The notes: generated by a model not told the origin, from the sequence alone. DNA of 64,000 bases from G963556115 sp963666605 (GCA_965140405.1 OZ223208.1:3286001-3350000); one strand, 5' to 3'. Shown: positions 7,958-17,061, counted from the first letter of the stretch. Numbers and translations: made by a program.

Positions 7958-8563
7958 ATGATTCTAGAAAATAAGTTAAATATAACAGATCAAGTTGAGT
8001 TAGCAAAAGCTGAAGAAAAAATCACTAAGCTAAAAGCCAAGCAGCTTTTTGACTCTGGAGATATTGCTAAGGTTGAAATAGGTACATTCTCAGGGCTGGC
8101 GTTTATTCATGCTTATTTATTCGGTGAAGTATATGATTTTGCCGGGATAGTGCGCACTGTGAATATTGCTAAAGGGGATTTTCGCTTTGCACCTGTGATG
8201 TATTTACAGTCATCACTAGAGCATATTGACTCTATGCCTCACTCAACTTATGAAGAAATTATTGAAAAGTATGTGGAAATGAATATTGCTCACCCATTTC
8301 GTGAAGGTAACGGCAGGGCAACACGTATTTGGCTTGATTTGCTTTTAAAGAGTCAAATTGGACAGGTTATCGACTGGAATCAGGTAGATAAAGAGGATTA
8401 TCTATCATCTATGCAACGAAGTGTTGTAAAGGATATTGAGATCAAAGTTCTATTGAAGCAAGCTCTTACCAATCAAATTAACGATAGATTACTATTCATG
8501 AAGGGTATAGATGTAAGCTACTACTATGAAGGCTATACCCAATTCAAAACAGAGGATCTTTAA
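7958..8563 (+). CDS. fic: Fic-domain protein adenylyltransferase, class III (self-inhibited)
   Basis: The catalytic loop 'HPFREGNGRATR' is complete at 112-123: the His is the base, and the Glu/Gly/Asn/Arg residues bind Mg-ATP. Fic enzymes transfer AMP from ATP to hydroxyl side chains of target proteins. The layout 'VGTFSGL/IGTFSGL...HAYLFGEVYDFAG' and the length of 201 residues match the Neisseria meningitidis NmFic type. The C-terminal segment 'SYYYEG' at 187-192 fits the inhibitory consensus [S/T]xxxE[G/N], whose Glu blocks ATP in class III enzymes until the protein is relieved by autoadenylylation or de-oligomerisation. No antitoxin partner gene is therefore needed, and none is seen. It has its own promoter, so it is a lysogeny-type cargo gene. 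Confidence 0.9.
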   Translation: MILENKLNITDQVELAKAEEKITKLKAKQLFDSGDIAKVEIGTFSGLAFIHAYLFGEVYDFAGIVRTVNIAKGDFRFAPVMYLQSSLEHIDSMPHSTYEEIIEKYVEMNIAHPFREGNGRATRIWLDLLLKSQIGQVIDWNQVDKEDYLSSMQRSVVKDIEIKVLLKQALTNQINDRLLFMKGIDVSYYYEGYTQFKTEDL

Positions 8564-8660
8564 ACAGAATGATTATCATATAATTTATAATCATATTTGC
8601 AAAGTATCAAGTTAACAAAATAAAATGAATTACAGCTTATCCAATATATTATAATATAAT

Positions 8661-8775
8661 AATGATTATATGCATATTGTGCAGGAAAGTATCCTTTTAG
8701 TGGTAAGAGGTGGAGGTTAATCCGAGTATGCATGAGTGGCAGGAGGATTTTGCTAATGTGTAGTTGAAAAAACAC
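8661..8775 (+). pseudogene. Decayed duplicate of the 3' end of the DUF6908-like gene
   Basis: From 8661 the DNA repeats 7682-7800 with substitutions and small indels; for example, both have the frame 'gattatatgcat(g/a)ttgtgc' and later 'ggattttgctaat'. Reading frames are broken and no start is present. The copy shows that the Fic gene lies between an intact gene and a relic of the same gene, as expected if fic arrived by recombination within a duplication. Confidence 0.7.
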
Positions 8776-8827
8776 TAACGAACAGCAATTTGTATATAAT
8801 TCATTTTTCTCTGTTTGGAATTATATA

Positions 8828-8988
8828 ATGGATTATAGTAAATATATTAGTATGTTACATAATATGTCTGATATGCATAAAACTGCTGTGTCGATAACAA
8901 ATTCTCAGTATTTATTTGATAATACGACTTCAGAGGTGGGAAAAGTTTCTTCTGCTTTGTATAATCTTGCTAGTAGAATTTTTAGAGG
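8828..8988 (+). pseudogene. Small ORF interrupted by the IS3-family insertion
   Basis: The frame beginning 'MDYSKYISMLHNMSDMHKTA' runs into the left end of the insertion sequence. Removing the element (8989-10750) and one copy of the GAGG target duplication joins it in frame to 10755-10806, giving a 70-residue product ending 'IIKEKYLES'. That the frame is restored exactly supports a once-intact gene. The ribosome site is weak and no family is recognised. Confidence 0.5.
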
Positions 8989-9014
8989 TGGTCTACCCCC
9001 TATAACGATACCAG

Positions 9015-9938
9015 TTATTCTACAATTATTTTGATATTCTTGCAAGTCTGTAGCAGCGTAGCTGCGGAAGAGTTGCAAGAATATCCTCTTTTTGTTTTCT
9101 GAGTTATGGCTTTGCTCTTTGGAGCTGGTGGTTTATAACCAAGAGAGCTATGAGGTCTAATTGTATTGTACTCCTCACGCCAGTCTCCTATCACTACTTG
9201 CGCTTCCCATAAAGTATCAAACAGCTCACGATTCAATAATTCATCCATAAACCTGCTATGAAAGCTTTCGACAAATCCATTCTCCCATGGGCTGCCTGGC
9301 TTTATGAACATTGGCTTAACCGAAAGAGTACTCAACCAATTACGCAGGTTCTTAGCAATAAACTTAGAGCCGCTATCACTTCGTATATGTTCTGGTGTTC
9401 CTCTTTGTAAGAACAACTTATTCAATGCTTCTATTACATCTTCAGACTTTAATGAGCGTTCTGCTTTGAGCTCTAAACATTCTCGACTGAATTCATCAAT
9501 TATAGTTAATATTTTGATAGGTTTGCCATCTCGGGTGCTATCAAATATAAAATCATAGCTCCATACGTGGTTCTTGTGAGTTGGTTTATGACGAGAGCTC
9601 GAGCCGTCGTCAAACCATAGTCTTCTCTTCTTTGTCTGTTTTTTAGGGACTTTTAGTCCTTGCTGCTTCCAGATTCTTGCTACACGCTTATGATTAACCT
9701 TCCAGCCTTCATTGCGAAGCATTCCAGTAATCATTCTATATCCATGTCTACCATATTTATATGCAAGCTCAATGATTCTTTTAGTAAGTGGCTCTTCATC
9801 ATCTCAAACAGCTAGCTTGCGTCGTTGAGTAGATCTGGGTTGACCTAATACTTTGCATGCCCTGCGTTGCGATACTTTTAGCTTCTTTTGAATATGATTT
9901 ACTACTATACGTCGCTTCGCTGGGCTTAGAAGTTTCCC
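9015..9938 (-). pseudogene. IS3-family transposase orfB with an in-frame stop
   Basis: OrfB is the DDE integrase (rve) part of an OrfAB transposase. It retains 'WSYDFIFDS' (first Asp), 'IRSDSGSKF' (second Asp; the usual Asn-Gly-Pro-Glu is altered) and 'SPWENGFVESFHSRF' (Glu), ending in the classic 'NTIRPHSSLGYKPPAP'. It lacks its own start: the frame joins orfA through a -1 shift at the heptamer G GGA AAC (9932-9938). An in-frame TGA at 9804-9806 ('RRKLAV*DDEEPL', where an Arg codon is expected) cuts it, so a full transposase is unlikely. An internal ATG at 9734 could give a 239-residue catalytic fragment. Confidence 0.85.
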
Positions 9939-10204
9939 TCTGCTGCTTCCTTTAGAATTGCATTGTCTAAAGAGAGATTAGCGACCAATTTCTTAAGCTG
10001 AGCATTCTCTTTTTCGAGAGCTTTTAATTTCTTAGCTTTATCAGGGCTCATTTTACCATATTCTTTTTGCCACTTATAGAAAGTGTATGTTGTAATATCT
10101 AGTTTTCTACATGATTCTTGTAAACTCAGCCCTTGTCCCTTTAAAACCTCTACCTCTCTAAGTATTTTAATTGCTTGATCTACTGATGCTTTCTTGCCCT
10201 TCAT
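9926..10204 (-). CDS. IS3-family transposase orfA
   Basis: This 92-residue HTH/leucine-zipper protein binds the terminal repeats. Residues 25-50 ('SLQESCRKLDITTYTFYKW') are the HTH, and the second half 'ALEKENAQLKKLVANLSLDNAIL' is a leucine zipper ending 'KEAAEGNF', the standard IS407-group ending. The last codons contain the slippery heptamer G GGA AAC in the correct phase to shift ribosomes into orfB. It appears intact. Confidence 0.9.
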   Translation of the reverse strand: MKGKKASVDQAIKILREVEVLKGQGLSLQESCRKLDITTYTFYKWQKEYGKMSPDKAKKLKALEKENAQLKKLVANLSLDNAILKEAAEGNF

Positions 10205-10393
10205 AGTATTCCTTTCCTGAAAATAGTATCTTCAATATTATACAAAATATTGGTACCGTTTCAGGGGGCTACTCCATCACGAACTTACGTCTCTGAGTTG
10301 ATCTGGCTTGCCCTAGAACTTTACATGCCCGACGCTGCGATACATTAAACTTTATTTGAACATGAGTAACAACCTTGCGTCGTTTAACCGGGC

Positions 10394-10681
10394 TCAGAAG
10401 TTTCCCTCCGCTGCTTCCTTTAAAATGGAATTATCAAGCGATAAGTTCGCTACTAACTTCTTAAACTGAGCATTTTCCTTCTCGAGCGCTTTAAGTTTCT
10501 TCGCTTTATCAGCTTTATCAGGGCTCATTTTACCATACTCTTTCTGCTATTTGTAGTATGTATACTGAGTGATATTTAGCTTACGACACGCTTCCTGTAA
10601 GCTTTTACCTTGCCCTTTTAATACTTCCACTTCTCTGATAATTCTGATCGCCTGCTCAACTGATGTCTTCTTGCCCTTCAT
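10394..10681 (-). pseudogene. Truncated second IS copy: orfA relic
   Basis: This is a second orfA, homologous to 9926-10204. A TAG at 10557-10559 replaces the Trp of 'YYKWQKEY', and a nine-base duplication adds an extra Ala-Asp-Lys. Downstream, 10277-10393 encodes the first ~40 residues of orfB before the sequence is cut by the end of the full copy. The G GGA AAC slip site is conserved here too. The right terminal repeat follows its start at about 10727-10750. Confidence 0.8.
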
Positions 10682-10846
10682 GGTATTCCTTTCCTAAAAA
10701 TAGTGCATCAATATTATACAATATTGGCATCGTTTCAGGGGGCTAGACCAGAGGTATAATATATTCACTGCTTTTAATTATCAAGGAAAAATACCTTGAA
10801 TCGTAATATTTGAACTTACACAAATTAATTTACAGACTCCCATTTT

Positions 10847-12502
10847 CTATTTAAATACAACTTTTTTTATATCCTTCGGAAGATATTGATATTCTAAAGA
10901 ACCTGCCTTTTGAACAAAAATAAGTGATTGTGGAGCCTTTCTGCTCCTATATATTTTCCCATTTAAAATTTTGAATTTACTGGACACATAATCCTCTATC
11001 TCTATTTTTGATTCAAACTCAACTATAAAAAGTTCATATTTACTATTTAAATATTCAAGCATTTTACTTTTAAATATTGTTTTACAATCATTTCTAAACT
11101 GTTCTAATACGAAACTACTTTTGCTAATATATGATTTGAGAACAAAAAGAAAATTTATATTATAATAATGAACAAATAGTGTATCCCTATCAAAAAGTCT
11201 GTCTTCAAAATGAAAAGAATGCTCTGGAGTCGTATTTTCTAAAGTCAAACTTGGCGCATTGAAATCCATATCTTCATATACCCTTCCTTGTATAAAGAAA
11301 TTAGGGGATAAGCTATAGCCTTCAGTCAAACCGTCACGATATCTCAATTTTTCATTTATAGATTTGCCTTCATTTAGCAAATCAATATTGAATTGAATCA
11401 CATTTTTTGCGTAAGTAAATTGCTTATAAACGGATTTAGTCTCAATGTGATTTCCAATTTTATAATACTTCGAATCTCCAATATAAAAAATAGATTCATC
11501 ACTATCTATTAATGAATCATACTCAAATAAATGATCTACAATTTTACCATCAAGTTGCTTTTTAAGTTTGGTTGCTTGTTCTGGCAGTTCATCAGAGAAA
11601 AGTTTATCTACCATGTCTTCAAATATTAAATGGTAATTATCAACAACAATAAATTCTTCTTTTTTATTTGTCACTCTAGTTGTATTCACTATTGTAAAAT
11701 ATATATCCATCAACCTATATATTTTTATTAATGTATCAGAGAAATATTTATATTTAATCTTCTTTAATATCTTAGGAGCTTTTTTAATTAACTTAATATA
11801 ATTTTTTCCTTCGTAAATTTTATGATGTATATCTATCTTTATATTAAAATTATACTCTTTCTTAAGATTGTTCAATACAGAATAATACATGACCAGTAAC
11901 GATTCCTCAACATCCACCATCTTACTTTTGACACGAGCTTGTAGATATATTGGAATATTTGATAAATTAATAATGGGCAAGTTATTTTGTACTGTTTTAC
12001 TCCAGTTAACTTTAGTATGTTTTTTGGATTGATGATTCTTTTCGAAAAAGACTATTATATTTTTATTTTTTTTATGAAAATTTATTATGCTTAATATAAC
12101 ATCTAAATATGAAGATTCATCTTCTCCTATATTGGAATTTATTAAAGGTGTATTTTCATGTTGAAATAATGTTGTATTTTGAAGTCTTGCCCGATATTCC
12201 TGCATACTTCGATAAAAAAGGACAAGCAAATATTGAAATTTTGGACGGCTAAATATATCATCTACTATTTCGCTACTTTCTTGATTCACAAGGTCATTCT
12301 TATTAACACCAAAAAGCACATTTTTGTTTTCATCTATAAACACTTTTGGTAAAAAATATATAATTTCATTTCGAGTAAATGAATAATAGTAACCAACGTA
12401 CTTGATTATACCTCTAGAGCCAGAAGAAATATAAAATTTAGAACTTACTAAATTCCTTAAAGTGTCTAATGGGTAATCTTCGCCCTCAATTAGAATTTTC
12501 AT
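10847..12502 (-). CDS. LlaJI-type restriction endonuclease subunit (McrC-like)
   Basis: This 551-residue protein (from the ATG at 12502; a frame start at 12520 lacks a ribosome site) pairs with the McrB-like gene, which it overlaps by 17 bases. The C-terminal half has 'HLIFEDMVDKLFSDEL' and 'DGKIVDHLFEYDSL', then 'ESIFYIGDSKYYKIG' (about 345-360), a PD-(D/E)XK nuclease core with D-x-K, typical of LlaJI/BsuMI restriction subunits. It is expected to cut DNA once the GTPase partner has bound unmethylated sites. The N-terminal ~190 residues are less conserved and may contact the partner. Very AT-rich, Lys/Ile-rich codon use differs from the phage genes around it. Confidence 0.75.
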   Translation of the reverse strand: MKILIEGEDYPLDTLRNLVSSKFYISSGSRGIIKYVGYYYSFTRNEIIYFLPKVFIDENKNVLFGVNKNDLVNQESSEIVDDIFSRPKFQYLLVLFYRSMQEYRARLQNTTLFQHENTPLINSNIGEDESSYLDVILSIINFHKKNKNIIVFFEKNHQSKKHTKVNWSKTVQNNLPIINLSNIPIYLQARVKSKMVDVEESLLVMYYSVLNNLKKEYNFNIKIDIHHKIYEGKNYIKLIKKAPKILKKIKYKYFSDTLIKIYRLMDIYFTIVNTTRVTNKKEEFIVVDNYHLIFEDMVDKLFSDELPEQATKLKKQLDGKIVDHLFEYDSLIDSDESIFYIGDSKYYKIGNHIETKSVYKQFTYAKNVIQFNIDLLNEGKSINEKLRYRDGLTEGYSLSPNFFIQGRVYEDMDFNAPSLTLENTTPEHSFHFEDRLFDRDTLFVHYYNINFLFVLKSYISKSSFVLEQFRNDCKTIFKSKMLEYLNSKYELFIVEFESKIEIEDYVSSKFKILNGKIYRSRKAPQSLIFVQKAGSLEYQYLPKDIKKVVFK

Positions 12503-14330
12503 CAGATAAATCAACCTCATCAGAAGAAATTGTTGATAATTTCAAATTATTTTCAAGAATACTGGTTAACAGGTTATTAGCTTGATTGTTATGAAAAAAC
12601 TCTTCGTATGAAACAACTCGCCCATCTACATTGAAAATACTATCATCTTCATCTTTGAAAACATCATTCCATAAATAAAAGAATACCTTGTTCAGTAACT
12701 CTTTTTCAGAAATAATTTTATCTTCAGGACATACAAACCAATTACCTACTTGCTTGTCTTGACTTTGAGTTACCTCATAAATATTTTGGTTTACGCTTTT
12801 AATAAACTCTAACCACGAGTACTCTAAACCACTATTTAATTTTATTTTAAAATTAGATTCACTACAATTATAGTCAATAGGAACATACTCCCAGTTCCAC
12901 CTTCTTTTAAATGCTGAGTCCATTGGAAATAAAGACTGATCTGATGTGTTCATTGTAGCAATTAGTGATAAATTCGGTGGTAGACATAATTTGCCATTAA
13001 CTATTCCTTTATGGGCAGGATCACCGAATTTTTTTACTAAGTACTTTTTTAACTCTTCGCTCGCATCAACTGAGTATTTGCTATTACCGGCAGAATCTCT
13101 ATCAAGAAGTTGAAATAAATCGCCAAAAATTTCAGCACAATTACCTCTGTTAATTTCTTCAATTTGTAGAAAGAAATGTTGCGTTTCTTTGGTGCTTACA
13201 TAGTTATCCCATGCTCTAACATATGCGTTTACAAAAGCCTGCGGAACAAACTTATACTCTATTGATTCGCTTTCGTTCATTATAGGCTTATAGCCACCAG
13301 TAAAGCAACTGTAATCATATTCTGGGTGAAAAGTAACTTGAATCACATTATTCCCAACCGTTATGTCACTTACTTTCTTTGATTTTCCTGTTCCAGGAGA
13401 GCCAAAGTAAATAGTGTTTTGTGCAATATTCGTACTTTCCGCATTGTCTGTTTCGATTTCTGAATGCTTAGGTGGAATCAAATCTAAATATGTAGAAACT
13501 TTATGTTTATATTCTTGCAACTTTTCTATTGTTGATGTTGGACTTATAATAAAAGATATTGAAGATTTTTTTTCTTTTTCTAGAAACGGATGCAGTCCAT
13601 CTGTAATAACGTTCTTAAGTACTCTAAAAGGTCCCACATCTTCTACATAATCTTGAGCGACAACATCGTTGCTATTTAATATTTCGTTATATATAGACTC
13701 TTGCAAAAATAGAATTTCTGTTAAGTTTTTATCCCGTATTTTAAATTGCATTTCTTCAGAAAACACACAAATTGTTTCAAATAATTTATTTTGCATAACA
13801 GTATTATTCTGTAAACTCGTATCAAAAACCAAATCAAATAGTAAGTTTTTTGCATCATTATTAATTTCACCAGCATCATTAATGAGGAGATTTCTAATAA
13901 TAATCATGTTTGCAGAAAAACATATTTTTTTAGCATATCGTGTCCCGCCAGTTCTTTCTCTACTATTTCTGTGGGAATCTTCAACAAAATTGATCTTTCC
14001 TAATTTCCAGTATAAATTTAATGCTACTTGTAAAGGTTCTATTTGAGTTTTGAACAATGGCGTAGCATTGACTTTTGATTCAAAATCAGTAATATTAGAA
14101 ATAGCTATTTGTGAATCATAAAAAGTACTAAGCTTCTCAAATAGTTCTTTTTTTATTGTAATAATTTTATTCGCTTGGTCAGTATATTCTAATTCTGGTT
14201 TTTCGTCGTTTATAAGGTAAAAAGTAATATATAATCCGAGCATTTTCTTCACATCTGGCAAAGAACTTTTGATGCCTTGTCTTAAATCAAGAGGGCGTCT
14301 TTCAATCATTGGTTTTGGAAAAACTCTCAT
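12486..14330 (-). CDS. McrB-like GTPase subunit of a restriction system
   Basis: This is a 614-residue AAA+ protein. Walker A 'GSPGTGKS' is at 310-317, Walker B 'FFLQIEEINR' at 386-395, and the McrB-type signature 'MNTSDQSL' at 460-467 precedes 'MDSAFKRRW', the arginine finger region. McrB-like proteins form GTP-driven hexamers that translocate DNA and activate the nuclease subunit encoded next. The N-terminal ~290 residues would recognise DNA. Its ATG overlaps the stop of the C5-methylase gene (TAATG), so methylation and restriction are co-translated. Together with its neighbours it resembles BsuMI and LlaJI rather than the methylation-dependent E. coli McrBC, because cognate methylases are present. 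Confidence 0.85.
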   Translation of the reverse strand: MRVFPKPMIERRPLDLRQGIKSSLPDVKKMLGLYITFYLINDEKPELEYTDQANKIITIKKELFEKLSTFYDSQIAISNITDFESKVNATPLFKTQIEPLQVALNLYWKLGKINFVEDSHRNSRERTGGTRYAKKICFSANMIIIRNLLINDAGEINNDAKNLLFDLVFDTSLQNNTVMQNKLFETICVFSEEMQFKIRDKNLTEILFLQESIYNEILNSNDVVAQDYVEDVGPFRVLKNVITDGLHPFLEKEKKSSISFIISPTSTIEKLQEYKHKVSTYLDLIPPKHSEIETDNAESTNIAQNTIYFGSPGTGKSKKVSDITVGNNVIQVTFHPEYDYSCFTGGYKPIMNESESIEYKFVPQAFVNAYVRAWDNYVSTKETQHFFLQIEEINRGNCAEIFGDLFQLLDRDSAGNSKYSVDASEELKKYLVKKFGDPAHKGIVNGKLCLPPNLSLIATMNTSDQSLFPMDSAFKRRWNWEYVPIDYNCSESNFKIKLNSGLEYSWLEFIKSVNQNIYEVTQSQDKQVGNWFVCPEDKIISEKELLNKVFFYLWNDVFKDEDDSIFNVDGRVVSYEEFFHNNQANNLLTSILENNLKLSTISSDEVDLSDENSN

Positions 14331-15382
14331 TATCTTTTATCCTTATTTATAATTTCCGCAATTTTTTTTACCATGAGTGGCGGCACCGCATTACCTACCT
14401 GTTTCATTTGTGATGTTTTATTTCCATAAAAGACAAAGGTATCAGGAAATGATTGAATTCTAGCTGCTTCTCGAACCGTTAAACATCTATTTAAAATTGG
14501 ATGAGTAAACATTCCTGAAGATGGTGTATCGAATCTTGTTGTAATAGTAGTAGCTACTCCATCTTCCTTCAGTCGACACCAAGTCCCACTAAATATCGAA
14601 TTAGTTAAGTGATGAGCGGGCAACGATTCACGCCCCTTACCTTTAGGTATTAGCGATAATCTCTCTAAGGCTATTTTAGAGTGTCTTGTCGCTTTATGAT
14701 TATGAAGTACCTGTGAACCTTGTCTCAGCATTTTTTGATATTCCGTAGATGTTGGTTTGTCATATTTTGAAATGTCACTGCCTTCACCTGATTCTATAAA
14801 TGGTAAATCATAGATTGCATCTCGTATTGTTGGCCTACTTTTATTTCCATCTACTTCAGGCAATGGAAGCATTTTATTACCTTTTTTGCCTAAAAAAAAC
14901 GCTCTCTTCCTATCCTGCGGCACACCAAAATTTAATGCGTTTAAAACCTTATTGTCTACAGAATACCCTAATTCAGTAAAGGCTTTAATTATTTCTTCTT
15001 TAAAATATCCGCTAGAAGTCGTTATAATATTTGGAACATTTTCAAGTAAAAAGTACTCTGGTTCAAATTTAGCAACAAACTTAACAAAATATTGAAACAA
15101 ATAGTTACGGCTATCTTTTATGCTTAGTCTCTTTCCTTTTTGTGAAAAACCCTGACATGGTGGGCCTCCTATGACAACATTAATGTCTGGGTATTTATTG
15201 AAAAGCATATTTAAGTCAATTTGTGTAATATCCTCTGAATACATATCAACGTCTGGGTGGTTCAATTTATATGAATTGGCTATTGATGTATCTATTTCTA
15301 CAGCAAATGCTATCTCAAACCCTTTCATCACAAACCCTTCGGACAAACCTCCTACACCAGAAAACAAATCAATAACTTTCAT
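14330..15382 (-). CDS. DNA (cytosine-5) methyltransferase
   Basis: All main motifs are present in 350 residues: motif I 'DLFSGVGGLSEGF' at 5-17, motif IV 'GGPPCQGFS' at 72-80 with catalytic Cys76, motif VI 'LLENV', motif VIII 'QDRKR', and motif X 'QVGNAVPP' near the end. The target-recognition region lies at about 185-285. It transfers methyl groups from S-adenosylmethionine to C5 of cytosine at the system's site and protects the lysogen from its own nuclease. The ATG overlaps the stop of the adenine methylase by one base. The target sequence cannot be predicted. Confidence 0.95.
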   Translation of the reverse strand: MKVIDLFSGVGGLSEGFVMKGFEIAFAVEIDTSIANSYKLNHPDVDMYSEDITQIDLNMLFNKYPDINVVIGGPPCQGFSQKGKRLSIKDSRNYLFQYFVKFVAKFEPEYFLLENVPNIITTSSGYFKEEIIKAFTELGYSVDNKVLNALNFGVPQDRKRAFFLGKKGNKMLPLPEVDGNKSRPTIRDAIYDLPFIESGEGSDISKYDKPTSTEYQKMLRQGSQVLHNHKATRHSKIALERLSLIPKGKGRESLPAHHLTNSIFSGTWCRLKEDGVATTITTRFDTPSSGMFTHPILNRCLTVREAARIQSFPDTFVFYGNKTSQMKQVGNAVPPLMVKKIAEIINKDKR

Positions 15383-16173
15383 TACTTAACAACCTCATCA
15401 ATTCTCTTTTTGGCAATATCAAAGTACTTTTTCTCTTTATCAATCCCGATAAATTTTCTTTCTAAACTTTTACAGCTAACTCCTGTTGTCCCAACTCCCA
15501 TAAATGGATCTAATATGGTATCATTTTTATTAGATAGGACATTAATAAAGGTATCAATAATTTGAAGAGGTTTTTGAGTCGGGTGACCACCAAATTTTTT
15601 CTCTGAACTACTCGTTAGTGAGGTCTCAATAAAATCATGCATTAATTTACCATTATTATTAAATGTACCTGTGCATCCTTCGTTTATAAAATACACCCAT
15701 GCTTCGGTTGAATTTATAAAATGTAAATTCATATTACGTGGCATTGGATTTGTCTTATGCCATATTCCTGTTGTTTTATAATAAAATTTCGAGCTTTCCG
15801 CAAGTTTTATTATTGTTTCAATTTTAATGATTGACATGAATAATAATAAAGTTCCTTTCTTTTTCAAAACTCTATTACTTTCCTGAAAAAAAACATCCAT
15901 TTTCTCAACCCAATCATCATACTCTAAATCATCCCACCCAGAATATGCAAATTGATTTTCCCTCATTTTTTTTAGGTTGGTATTTCTTTTATGCATAAAC
16001 AACCCAAGGTTATATGGAGGGTCGGTTAGTATTAGGTCTACACTATCATCTTTGAGTGTTCTCATAGCATTTATGCAATCATCATTCAATAATAGGCATG
16101 AGCTACCATTTGATTTATTTACTTTTTTATTCTTTCTTTTGATTCCTCTTATTTCCTTAAGCATTATGGTCAT
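15382..16173 (-). CDS. Beta-class DNA adenine-N6 methyltransferase
   Basis: In this 263-residue enzyme the catalytic motif 'DPPYNLG' (51-57) precedes the AdoMet motif 'DPFMGVGTTG' (near 220), the order of the beta class; Asp-Pro-Pro-Tyr favours N6-adenine over N4-cytosine. 'GGHPTQKPLQII' before motif I is typical. It heads the four-gene operon, and a TATAAT box about 55 bases upstream of its ATG may belong to the operon promoter. BsuMI and LlaJI have two C5 methylases, so one adenine and one cytosine methylase is an unusual combination: the recognition site may need a different modification on each strand. Confidence 0.88.
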   Translation of the reverse strand: MTIMLKEIRGIKRKNKKVNKSNGSSCLLLNDDCINAMRTLKDDSVDLILTDPPYNLGLFMHKRNTNLKKMRENQFAYSGWDDLEYDDWVEKMDVFFQESNRVLKKKGTLLLFMSIIKIETIIKLAESSKFYYKTTGIWHKTNPMPRNMNLHFINSTEAWVYFINEGCTGTFNNNGKLMHDFIETSLTSSSEKKFGGHPTQKPLQIIDTFINVLSNKNDTILDPFMGVGTTGVSCKSLERKFIGIDKEKKYFDIAKKRIDEVVK

Positions 16174-16470
16174 ATTTCATTTAACTTTCATAAATTAAGA
16201 TATTTAAAATTACTTTTTTGGCAATCTCATTATATAAACTATATATAAAACTAGTACAAAATCAATTTATTTCGAAACGAATTCAACTTTTACTGTAAAT
16301 GAGTAGTGAAGTATTGTTTATTAAGAATATATTATATTTACATGTAAACGCATTAGGTACTACTCAAAATTATAATACTTTATAATTGTTTTCATACGGT
16401 ATTAATTAAAACAATCGCGTTAGGGAGATACACTTTCGTAACTGACGTTTAAGTTTAAAAAAGAAACTGT

Positions 16471-16517
16471 AGTGCCCTAGAAAACGTAAAGTAGGTGCCC
16501 ACTTTTTCTAGGGCACT
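16471..16517. repeat. 14-bp perfect inverted repeat
   Basis: AGTGCCCTAGAAAA (16471-16484) is repeated in inverse at 16504-16517 around a 19-base spacer. It could fold as an RNA hairpin at the boundary between the restriction cargo and the phage genes, or mark a recombination site. No T-run follows on the plus strand. Confidence 0.5.
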
Positions 16518-17040
16518 GCACAGCTATTATAACATAATGCATATTTCATACCATTTTTTTCAAACAGTTTTAAATAATTCATCGACTCTTTATTTAATAA
16601 TAAGTTATGGTAAGGCATGTTTAATTATTAAAGGATCTAAGTAACATGTTTATCAATAATTGCTGTCTAAAATATTACTTTTGATTATTCTCACATTTAT
16701 TTTCAACTTTTTTTGAAAGGGAATCAACTTATACCGTAAGTGGTAAGTGTAATATGCTGTTAATTCAGGGCTGAAATTATGGTTTTGAAAAATTGCTATA
16801 GCATATATGTAGTAACTTATTGTTGTGATTAAAGTTAATGTTTTAGTTTTCGGTAAAAGTTGGATTTTGGTGTTGCAGGGTGTTGCATTTTTTGTGAGGG
16901 TGAGACGATTTCATAAAAAAATATTACATTCTAACTCTCTTCAATATAGAAGGTTATGAGGATGATGAAAAATAGTGTGTGTGCAGAACAGAAAAATAAG
17001 TTGATATTTTTTTCAAATCTGCAAAATAGGAGTATAGCTT

Positions 17041-17061
17041 AAATCACAATATATGTGATTT
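17041..17061. promoter_or_regulatory. Operator-like palindrome 1
   Basis: AAATCACA and TGTGATTT flank a five-base ATATA centre, a perfect dyad with the size of a dimeric repressor or CRP-like site. It is 325 bases upstream of the YqaJ gene. Confidence 0.4.

Larger units (their letters stand above)
8989..10750 (-). mobile_element. Composite IS3-family (IS407-group) insertion: one full and one truncated copy
   Basis: The outer ends are inverted repeats (TGGTCTA..CCCCCT at left; AGGGGGCTAGACCA at right), and both are flanked by the direct repeat GAGG (8985-8988 and 10751-10754), matching the 4-bp duplication made by IS407-group elements. Within it lies a full copy of about 1,288 bases (8989-10276) carrying orfA and orfB, then 474 bases of a second copy in the same orientation with only its right end. 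The simplest history is insertion of one copy into another, followed by recombination between their left parts. Both copies carry nonsense mutations. Confidence 0.85.
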
